From an uncultured Rikenellaceae bacterium (GTDB lineage: Bacteria; Bacteroidota; Bacteroidia; Bacteroidales; Rikenellaceae), in the NCBI GenBank assembly GCA_947054185.1, contig CAMRVW010000065.1, positions 1 to 11,484 of the forward strand: a stretch of DNA of 11,484 nt, in the 5' to 3' direction. Positions 5,956 through 11,484 of this stretch are shown here, piece by piece. The stretch's first letter is position 1. Every line of letters begins with the position of its first letter. The notes beneath the pieces were generated by a model, which saw only the letters and a program-made list of their open reading frames with translations, ran no database searches and had not been told where the DNA came from. A program made the position numbers and the translations under genes.

Positions 5956-8775
5956 TTAATAGTAACTGTCGTAAAGGTTGTCGAGATAGCCGCTGCTCTT
6001 CTTCATCTTGAGGTCTGAGAGCATGCCCGACTTGACTCTTATGTTGAAGCTCCAGCTCTTTCTAAAGCCCACGGGTATCCATGTGAAGCTCATCTGCCAG
6101 CAGTGGAGGTCGCGTGTGAGTGTTATGGAGCCGGGTGTCAGCTTCATGGTCTCGAAGTCGAAGCCTCCGTTGAAGTCGAGACCGAACTTGGACGTCAGGT
6201 TTACAGAGCCGTTGAAGCTGAGCGTCTGCGTTATCGACGATTCAAGCCCCGGCTTGGAGTAACTGAAGTTGTAATTGAAGGTTAGGTTCCACGGCACCGA
6301 GAAGTCGTAATACTTGGTCGACAGCAGCCTCTGTTGCTCGGCATAGTCAATGCCGTTGCGCGAGAAGAAGTCTTGCTGTGTTGCCGTTGGAGCTGCCGGC
6401 AACGCGTTGGAGCCGGTGCCGCCATCTAACCCGAAGACGCTGCGGAAAGAGTAACCGAACGACACGCCCAGGCTTGTGAGCCTTACCAGTTTGTGGTTGT
6501 GCGACATGGCGAAATGTCGCGTCTTGCGTCCCTCGGCATCTATGGCGTAAGGGTCGAGTGTGGCGCTGAAGTTGATGCCGAGCGAGTTGAAAAGGGTCGT
6601 TCTGGCCGATATGGCAAAGGGCGCCAACTTAAGGGAGTCGGCCAGGAAGTTGTACGAAGAGCTTATGTTGAAGCTCTCCAGCAGGCTCACCTTGCGGTAC
6701 CCGGTGGTGTCTTTGTCCGACCGCACCTTCATCTCTAACGTGTTGCCCAGCGAGAAGCTCAAAGAGGCGCTCTTGCCGCGCGACGGTACACCGTAAATGT
6801 TGTCCTGATAGGGGCTGTAATAGCCTATGTTGCCGAGGGTGTCGGTCTGTATGGGTCGCCAGAAGCCGTGCTTGCCCTCGCCGAAGTCGGGCACGAAAGA
6901 GCCGCTTATCGAGGGTGTCATCACATGGCGTATGGCCTTTACCGCCTTGCCGCCCTTGAACTCGAACATGCCGTAAAGACGCGTCGACAGGCTGGCCGAG
7001 ACACGATAGTCATAGACGCGATAGAAGCCGTATGTGGTGTCGGCGACAACTTCACGGGCCTGCCCGGGGTCCCACCGTCGGTTGACGCGCGAGAAGTACC
7101 AACGCTCGGTGTAATTGGCCGACGGGCTGACTGTCAGGTATTTGAGTATGTTGAAAGAGGTTGATACGGGTATCTCGTGCTTCATGCCATACTTCATGTC
7201 TTTTTTGAACATCTCGGGCGTGAAGAGCCTGTTCTGCTTGGTCGATATGGTGTTGTTGAAGGTGGCGGTGTAACTGAAGCCTATCTTCTCATACCACCGT
7301 TGCTTGCCCACGGCGTTCTTACGCTGGAACGGAAACACCCTCGATACGTTGAACACGAAGTTTGGCAACGAGAGCATCACCGTCGAGTCACGGTTGTTTT
7401 GCGAGTGCTGTATGTTGGTGCTCAGCGAGAAAGGGGTGCCCGCCCATGTCCTGGAGTATGATATCGACGAGTTGGTCTGCGAGCTTACATAGTCTTCGAG
7501 GTTGGTGGCGTCATATTTGTTGTAACTGCTCGACGAGAAGTTTACGTTGGCCGAGAAGTTGGAGCCGGGACGGAATTTGGGGTCTTGCGAGTGTGTCCAC
7601 AAGACGCGATAGTTGTTCATCTTGGAATAGTCGGTCGAGCCCTTTTCGCCTATTATGTCCTTGGAGTAACTGAGGTTGAAGTTACCGTTATACTTATACC
7701 TCTTGCGATATGTCGATGCCGCCGACACCTCCCACGAGCCGAGCGTGTATATGCCTCCGCGCAGGGTTAGGTCCATATAGTCGTTGAACACGAAATAGTA
7801 ACCGCCGTCGCGAAGATAGAAGCCCTTGACGTTCTCTTCGCCCACAGTGGGTATTATCACGCCCGAGTTGCGTGTGCTCATCATGGGGAAGAAGCCGAAC
7901 GGCACACCCACCGGCAGCGGCACATCCTCGAGCACTATATACGAGGGGCCTATGATCATCTTTTTGGTGTTCTTGCCGTTGACATACTGAGCCTTGGTCA
8001 TGGCCAGATAGAAGTGCGGATGTGGATTGTCGCACGTGGTGAAGGTGCCTTTGGCGATGTTGTAAATCTCGTCGTCCACCTTCTTTATTTTGTAACCTCG
8101 CAGGGTGCCCTCGCCCTCTTGCACCATGATGCCGTATATGGTCGATTTCTCGGTCTTGGTGTTATAGACTATGGAGTCCATGTTATAGTCGGTGCGGTCT
8201 TCGCGAAACACCGGCTTCACATATTGGTTGGTGGCGGTGTCGGTCTTGCCGTAAGCGGCTATAAGGTCGCGGTTGACATCCATGAATATGTAATCGGCAG
8301 TCAGCGACTTGTCTTGAAAGTTGAGCTCGCCCTGGTTGTATATGAATATGAGGTTGTTCTTGAGGTCGTAAACGATGGAGTCTTTGCTGCTGCCCGTTAT
8401 CACGTCGGGCAGGAACGACCGGCGCGGCCTTTCCACTGCCGGTGTGGTGTCTGTTGCCGAAAGGGTGTCGTCCGATATGGCTTCGGCAAAGATGTCGAGA
8501 CCGCCGAAAGGCTCGGCCTCCGATGCCACCGTGTCGGCCGTAAGCCCGTCTATGAAATCACGGGCCTCATGCCGCAACTGCCGCCTTATGCTCCGTCTGG
8601 TCACTGTCGTGTCGCTTGCCGTGGTGTCTCTCCTTGTCATAGGAGCCATAGGGCCGGTCGTCTCTGCGTATGCGGGAGAGAGAGCCTCGCAGCCACCCTC
8701 TGCCAACGTCATTACAGGCAGAAACAGAAGCGCGACAACCGACGACAGTATGTATTTTAACCTATTTTGATGCAA
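5956..8775 (-). CDS. lptD: LPS-assembly outer-membrane protein LptD
   Basis: The 939-residue protein has a signal peptide (KYILSSVVALLFLPVMTLA), a low-complexity Thr/Asp-rich segment, an LptA/OstA-like jellyroll (about 130-265: SIVYDLKNNLIFIYNQGEL, LTADYIFMD, RGYKIKKVDDEIYNIAKG), the TTCDNPHPHFYLA motif at about 246-258, and a long beta barrel rich in alternating aromatic strands that ends LYDSYY. This is the Bacteroidota form of LptD, which receives lipopolysaccharide from the periplasmic Lpt bridge and inserts it into the outer leaflet. No in-frame ATG precedes the signal peptide; TTG at 8775 is the best start (an in-frame TAA lies a few codons upstream, leaving only TTG, ATT or ATA). It is divergent from the amidase-mlaD pair, all three being envelope genes. 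Confidence 0.93.
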   Translation of the reverse strand: MHQNRLKYILSSVVALLFLPVMTLAEGGCEALSPAYAETTGPMAPMTRRDTTASDTTVTRRSIRRQLRHEARDFIDGLTADTVASEAEPFGGLDIFAEAISDDTLSATDTTPAVERPRRSFLPDVITGSSKDSIVYDLKNNLIFIYNQGELNFQDKSLTADYIFMDVNRDLIAAYGKTDTATNQYVKPVFREDRTDYNMDSIVYNTKTEKSTIYGIMVQEGEGTLRGYKIKKVDDEIYNIAKGTFTTCDNPHPHFYLAMTKAQYVNGKNTKKMIIGPSYIVLEDVPLPVGVPFGFFPMMSTRNSGVIIPTVGEENVKGFYLRDGGYYFVFNDYMDLTLRGGIYTLGSWEVSAASTYRKRYKYNGNFNLSYSKDIIGEKGSTDYSKMNNYRVLWTHSQDPKFRPGSNFSANVNFSSSSYNKYDATNLEDYVSSQTNSSISYSRTWAGTPFSLSTNIQHSQNNRDSTVMLSLPNFVFNVSRVFPFQRKNAVGKQRWYEKIGFSYTATFNNTISTKQNRLFTPEMFKKDMKYGMKHEIPVSTSFNILKYLTVSPSANYTERWYFSRVNRRWDPGQAREVVADTTYGFYRVYDYRVSASLSTRLYGMFEFKGGKAVKAIRHVMTPSISGSFVPDFGEGKHGFWRPIQTDTLGNIGYYSPYQDNIYGVPSRGKSASLSFSLGNTLEMKVRSDKDTTGYRKVSLLESFNISSSYNFLADSLKLAPFAISARTTLFNSLGINFSATLDPYAIDAEGRKTRHFAMSHNHKLVRLTSLGVSFGYSFRSVFGLDGGTGSNALPAAPTATQQDFFSRNGIDYAEQQRLLSTKYYDFSVPWNLTFNYNFSYSKPGLESSITQTLSFNGSVNLTSKFGLDFNGGFDFETMKLTPGSITLTRDLHCWQMSFTWIPVGFRKSWSFNIRVKSGMLSDLKMKKSSGYLDNLYDSYY

Positions 8776-8799
8776 AATAGCGGCATTTATTTAACTTTG
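8766..8799 (+). promoter_or_regulatory. Promoter-like boxes reading toward the amidase
   Basis: TAACTTTG at 8792-8799 fits the Bacteroidota -7 box exactly. TTTG at 8766-8769 lies 22 bases upstream, slightly more than the usual 19-21. Transcription would begin near 8805 and give the amidase a leader of about 240 bases. The -33 part overlaps the start codon region of lptD on the other strand. Confidence 0.5.
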
Positions 8800-8886
8800 C
8801 GGAGAGACAATGCACCGGGGCGAAAGCCGATGGGGCTGCAAATGGCAGTCTGTCAGCGGCTTGGCGCTCTTGAAGGTGCTGCTCCG
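8800..8886 (+). ncRNA. Candidate structured leader RNA, multi-branch fold
   Basis: Hand folding gives a closed multi-branch shape: CGGAG (8800-8804) with CTCCG (8882-8886), GCACC (8812-8816) with GGTGC (8875-8879), and inside it three short hairpins: GGC-GAAA-GCC (8819-8828), CTGC...GCAG (8836-8848) and AGCG...CGCT (8855-8868). It fits no riboswitch class I know. The inner stems are short, so chance cannot be excluded. If the plus promoter starts near 8805 the outer CGGAG would be outside the transcript; the minus transcript toward lptD would contain the whole fold. A 41-codon frame (8810-8935, starting MHRGESRWGCKW) also lies here; I see no family for it and do not call it a gene. Confidence 0.35.
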
Positions 8887-8891
8887 ACTTA

Positions 8892-8899
8892 CAAAATTA
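8892..8899 (-). promoter_or_regulatory. Possible promoter -7 box of lptD
   Basis: TAATTTTG on the minus strand (8899-8892) fits TAnnTTTG. Transcription would start near 8885-8888 and give lptD a leader of about 110 bases. No good TTTG lies at the expected distance (only GTTG at 8918-8915, 15 bases away), and the region is A/T-rich, so this is tentative. Confidence 0.38.
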
Positions 8900-8976
8900 A
8901 TAATTTATCATAATCAACCCGCATTTACGGCGTAAATTTTATCAACATCGGGGCCGTGGCAGGGGAGTGGGCCGGG

Positions 8977-9013
8977 GCAGACGTTTCGCACGAGGCGGTT
9001 GTCTGCTGTTTTG
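8977..9013 (+). terminator. Terminator-like hairpin in the amidase leader (possible attenuator)
   Basis: GCAGAC (8977-8982) pairs with GTCTGC (9001-9006) around an 18-base loop, followed by TGTTTTG. The hairpin ends about 40 bases before the amidase ATG. The stem is only six pairs and the loop is large, so it would be a weak terminator; its position after the possible multi-branch fold suggests attenuation. The rest of this 270-base intergenic stretch (8936-8976) shows only A/T-rich then G-rich sequence without a recognisable feature. Confidence 0.35.
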
Positions 9014-9045
9014 TCGTTTGAGGCATGAAATAAAAATTGCTGGTT

Positions 9046-10299
9046 ATGAGGTTCGTATCGGTTGTAATAATGTTATCGTTTCTTTTGGCCGCTCCTGTCG
9101 GGCTTTGGGGGCAGGCGGTGCGCAAGGTGGCGATAGACGCGGGTCACGGAGGCTCCGACCCGGGGGCCAACCACTCGGGCTGCCTCGAAAAGGACATAAC
9201 GCTGAAAGTGGCGCTCAAGGTGGGCGAGATGATACGCAAGCGGTTCCCCGATGTGGGGGTGGTCTATACACGCAAGAGCGACACGGCCGTGCCTCTGGTC
9301 GACAGAAGCCGCCGTTCCAACGACGCGGGCGCCGACCTCTTCATATCCATACATGTCAACTCGTCGGTGTCGAGTTCGCCGTGCGGTTACGAGACCTTTG
9401 TGATGGGTCCCAGCAAGTCGAAGCAAAACCTCGATGTGGCCATGCGCGAGAACAACGTTATCACATACGAGAACGACTATATGAAGGTTTACGACGGCTT
9501 CGACCCCAAGTCGGCGGAGTCGTATATCCTCTTCTCGCTCATGCAGGACGCCTATTTCGACCGCAGCCTGCGCTTCTCGCAGCTTTTGCAGGCGCAATAT
9601 GCCAGGCGCATGCCCTCGTCGTCGGTCAATCGCGGCGTCAAGCAGGCCGGCTTCCTGGTGTTGTGGCGCACCGCCTCGCCGAGTGTGCTCACCGAGATAG
9701 GATTCATAAGCAACGAGGCCGAACGCCGTTACATGTCGTCAGAGGCCGGCTGTAACGCCATAGCCCTCTCCATTGCCGAGGCCTTCGCCGCATACAAAAA
9801 AGAGATGGATGCCCTGTGTGCCATACCGCAGTCTGCCGTGGCGCCCGCTGTCAAGCCCGCAGCTCCCGATAAAAAAGAGCCTGCCGCCAAGCCTGCGGAA
9901 AACAAACCCTCGGCAAGCAAGCCTGCGGAAAGCAAGCCCAAGCCCGCATCCTCTTCGGGTGACAACAAGCCTGCCCGCACCGATTCCAAGGCGGTAAGTC
10001 CGTCGCCCGAGGTGTCGCAGCGTTACAACCCGGCCACCGTAAGGTACAAGATACAGATAAAAAGCGCCGCCTCTCCCATAAAGCGTAACTCCTCAGAATT
10101 AAAATGTTACGCCGTTTCGGCAGAAGAGCGTCTGATAGACGGGCGATACAAATATTTCGTCGGAAATGTGAAATCTTACAAAGAAGCCTTATCTTTGCAG
10201 TCGGAAGTGCGCTCGAAAGGCTTTGCAGATGCTTTCGTGGTTGCGTTCGCCTCGGGAAATGTCGTCTCCCTGGTCGATGCGCGCGCCGTGGCGCCTTAA
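9046..10299 (+). CDS. N-acetylmuramoyl-L-alanine amidase with C-terminal SPOR-like domain
   Basis: The 417-residue protein has a signal peptide (cleaved near GLWGQA, residue 24) and then an Amidase_3 domain (about 26-250). Zinc ligands are His34 (DAGHGGSDPG), Glu48 (LEKD) and His103 (ISIHVN), with catalytic Glu217 (LTEIGF). It cuts the bond between muramic acid and the stem peptide in the periplasm, usually for daughter-cell separation or wall turnover. A Lys/Pro/Ala linker (about 265-325), partly duplicated with a 30-base period (9888-9905 and 9918-9935), leads to a SPOR-like domain (about 326-417), which in this domain family binds denuded glycan at division sites. The ATG at 9046 is preferred to a TTG three codons upstream because it fits the signal peptide. 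It probably forms an operon with mlaD, 16 bases downstream. Confidence 0.94.
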   Translation: MRFVSVVIMLSFLLAAPVGLWGQAVRKVAIDAGHGGSDPGANHSGCLEKDITLKVALKVGEMIRKRFPDVGVVYTRKSDTAVPLVDRSRRSNDAGADLFISIHVNSSVSSSPCGYETFVMGPSKSKQNLDVAMRENNVITYENDYMKVYDGFDPKSAESYILFSLMQDAYFDRSLRFSQLLQAQYARRMPSSSVNRGVKQAGFLVLWRTASPSVLTEIGFISNEAERRYMSSEAGCNAIALSIAEAFAAYKKEMDALCAIPQSAVAPAVKPAAPDKKEPAAKPAENKPSASKPAESKPKPASSSGDNKPARTDSKAVSPSPEVSQRYNPATVRYKIQIKSAASPIKRNSSELKCYAVSAEERLIDGRYKYFVGNVKSYKEALSLQSEVRSKGFADAFVVAFASGNVVSLVDARAVAP

Positions 10300-10315
10300 T
10301 ATAAAACACAAGGAC

Positions 10316-11287
10316 ATGAAGATTAGAAGAGAGGTCAAAATGGGTATCTTCGGCATTTTGATACTTGCCGCCGCCTATTGGGGAATAAGCTTCCTCAAAG
10401 GCATGGATATTCTCTCGAGAACAGACACCTTTTACGCCCGTTACGAGCAGAGCAACAACATAGAGGTGTCGTCGCCGGTGCTTTTGCGCGGCATCAAGAT
10501 AGGCTCTGTAACCGCCATAGAGGTGGGCGATGTGCACGAGCCTATAACCATAACCATGAAGGTTAAGTCGAAATATCGGCTCCCCTCCAACTCCGTTGCT
10601 CAGATAGGCGACAAGTCGATGCTCGGAGGCAAGGCCATCATAATGCAGGTTGGCGATGCCTCTTCCATGCTTCAGGACGGCGACACCATAACAGGGTCGG
10701 TCGACAACAACGTGACCGAGCAGATAAACGAAGTCAAAGACAAGCTCACAGGTGCGCTCGACCGTCTGTCTGTCACCCTCGACGGTGTCAACAAGCTCCT
10801 CTCTGACGAGAACATATCATCAATATCGTCGACCATAAATCACATCAACCGCGCAGGGCGCAATGCCGACCTTGCCATATCTGATTTGCGTGTCAAGCTC
10901 GGCACCATAACCGACGACATGACAGCCCTCACAGGCGAGCTTAACCGCACGGCGCCGCAGTTAGGCCGCACCATTGACAATCTTGCCTTCGTAAGCGACA
11001 CCCTCCGCACATCATTGCCGGGTCTTATGGCCTCCATAAACAAGACGGTGGACGACGTCAACCTTACCGTCGAGACCATAAGAGAGGGCGAAGGCACCAT
11101 AGGCAAGCTGCTCTCTGACGGTCGCATGTACGACAACCTCAACAGATCGTCGGCGAGTCTCAATTCCCTTTTGGTCGATATCAAAGAGAATCCTAAACGA
11201 TACGTTCACATATCGGTGTTCGGTCGTTCCGACAGAGAGAAAAAGAAGAAAAACAACGACACCGACAGCCTCGACGTTGCCGAGTAA
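10316..11287 (+). CDS. mlaD: MlaD/MCE-family lipid-transport protein
   Basis: The 323-residue protein has a short cytoplasmic start, one membrane helix (about residues 10-27) and an MCE domain (about 35-130) with the family motif SPVLLRGIKIGSVTAIEV and a SMLGGKAIIM strand. The rest is predicted helical/coiled coil with heptad-like leucines (about 135-300), including EGTIGKLLSDGRMYDNLN, then a basic charged tail. MCE proteins form hexameric rings or tunnels, anchored in the inner membrane, that carry lipids between membranes; the long helical part fits a periplasm-spanning tube. The partner ABC genes (mlaE/mlaF) are not in the window. The ATG at 10316 is chosen because the frame upstream lies inside the amidase gene. 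The repeat element begins a few bases after the stop; no other terminator is visible. Confidence 0.9.
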   Translation: MKIRREVKMGIFGILILAAAYWGISFLKGMDILSRTDTFYARYEQSNNIEVSSPVLLRGIKIGSVTAIEVGDVHEPITITMKVKSKYRLPSNSVAQIGDKSMLGGKAIIMQVGDASSMLQDGDTITGSVDNNVTEQINEVKDKLTGALDRLSVTLDGVNKLLSDENISSISSTINHINRAGRNADLAISDLRVKLGTITDDMTALTGELNRTAPQLGRTIDNLAFVSDTLRTSLPGLMASINKTVDDVNLTVETIREGEGTIGKLLSDGRMYDNLNRSSASLNSLLVDIKENPKRYVHISVFGRSDREKKKKNNDTDSLDVAE

Positions 11288-11293
11288 AGTGCG

Positions 11294-11446
11294 GGAACTG
11301 CCGTTTGTTTTGCCGGAACTGCCTCCGTTTATTGGTTTGTCGACACTGCCGTTATTGGTCTGCTGGAACTGCCTCCGGCGGCCCTTCCGGGGGAGGGGTC
11401 ACGGACCCCGATTTGAGATATTGAGGAACAACTAAGGAATAAGTAC
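11294..11446 (+). repeat. Right copy of the inverted, structured intergenic element
   Basis: Three degenerate units of 21, 27 and 23 bases (starting 11294, 11315 and 11342, each G-A/C-ACTGCC followed by a T/G-rich part) lead into a fourth start at 11365 that opens the conserved body. The body 11366-11410 is identical to the reverse complement of 252-208, and 11421-11437 to that of 196-180; AAGTAC ends it. The hairpin GGGGTC-ACG-GACCCC is at 11396-11410 and the CCTCC/GGAGG stem is before it. The T-rich tail seen in the left copy is less clear here. It begins six bases after the mlaD stop codon and reads in the mlaD direction. Confidence 0.8.
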
Positions 11447-11484
11447 AGATATGTCATAAATGTGTTTCGACATGCGTCTTACAC
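11447..11484 (+). repeat. Probable 5' half of the variable hairpin of the right element, cut by the window end
   Basis: This segment occupies the place of the 60-base hairpin in the left copy. It resembles that hairpin's 5' arm loosely (TATnTnATAAA, then GCGTCTTA against GCAGTCTTA at the tip) but the sequence differs. The matching 3' arm would lie outside the window. A small internal ATGTC/GACAT pairing (11451-11455 with 11469-11473) is the only fold seen inside. Confidence 0.35.

Noticed and set aside
8014..8760. A 248-codon plus-strand open frame opposite lptD
   Set aside because: lptD on the minus strand has clear motifs across this interval; the plus frame has none and is a by-product of codon bias.
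8800..8886. tRNA, SRP RNA or a known riboswitch
   Set aside because: There is no T-loop or anticodon arm, no SRP GNAR/GGAA core, and no match to cobalamin, TPP, c-di-GMP or THF motifs as far as I can read them by eye.
10190..10197. Internal promoter box TATCTTTG for mlaD
   Set aside because: It lies within the SPOR-coding part, has no TTTG at the right distance, is 120 bases from the start, and the gene is already in operon position 16 bases after the amidase.
171..11446. Phase-variable invertible segment or composite transposon bounded by the inverted elements
   Set aside because: No recombinase or transposase is present, the segment holds housekeeping genes, and no promoter lies in the elements that inversion could switch; inversion by homologous recombination is possible but unsupported.

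Overview
The window looks like chromosomal DNA from a member of the Bacteroidales (phylum Bacteroidota) with fairly high GC. The grounds are: an LptD of the Bacteroidota type, tandem FKBP-type lipoproteins, absence of consistent Shine-Dalgarno sequences, several TAnnTTTG / TTTG promoters of the Bacteroidota kind, and heavy use of ATA for isoleucine. I cannot assign a family or genus from the sequence alone. No tRNA, rRNA, CRISPR array, transposase, integrase or phage gene is visible.

Layout: two gene blocks diverge from an intergenic region at 8776-9045. The minus-strand block runs leftward: lptD (8775-5956), an M3-family metallopeptidase (5609-3573), two overlapping FKBP-type lipoprotein genes (3471-2917 and 2924-1911), an RsmI-like SAM-dependent methyltransferase (1911-1195), then rpmI (983-789) and rplT (700-356), which have their own promoter and end in a clear intrinsic terminator (303-332). 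The plus-strand block is a SPOR-tailed N-acetylmuramoyl-L-alanine amidase (9046-10299) followed 16 bases later by an MlaD/MCE-family gene (10316-11287). Around the divergence point the genes serve the envelope: LptD inserts lipopolysaccharide into the outer membrane, the amidase cleaves peptidoglycan, and MlaD-type proteins take part in lipid transport between membranes. The FKBP lipoproteins are probably envelope folding factors. The rest is ribosome housekeeping (bL35, bL20, probable rRNA methyltransferase).

The most unusual content is non-coding. Two copies of a structured element lie at the two ends of the window in opposite orientation (left 113-296 on the minus strand, right 11294-11484 on the plus strand). 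Each comes right after the last gene of an operon and reads in that operon's direction. Each has degenerate 21-27 base units starting GGAACTGCC, a GC-rich two-hairpin core that is identical over 45 bases between copies, a conserved AT-richer linker, and then a variable segment. In the left copy this segment is a 60-base near-perfect hairpin; in the right copy the window ends inside it. I know no named family for it; it resembles a miniature repeat (MITE-like) or an RNA-level 3'-end element.

Two further non-coding features stand out. Six 18-base tandem repeats lie between lptD and the peptidase gene (5817-5924); in the lptD frame after its stop codon they would encode collagen-like Gly-X-Y triplets. 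The amidase leader (8800-9013) has a possible multi-branch fold followed by a terminator-like hairpin, which together look like a cis-regulatory RNA. It is covered by two promoter-like boxes that face each other.
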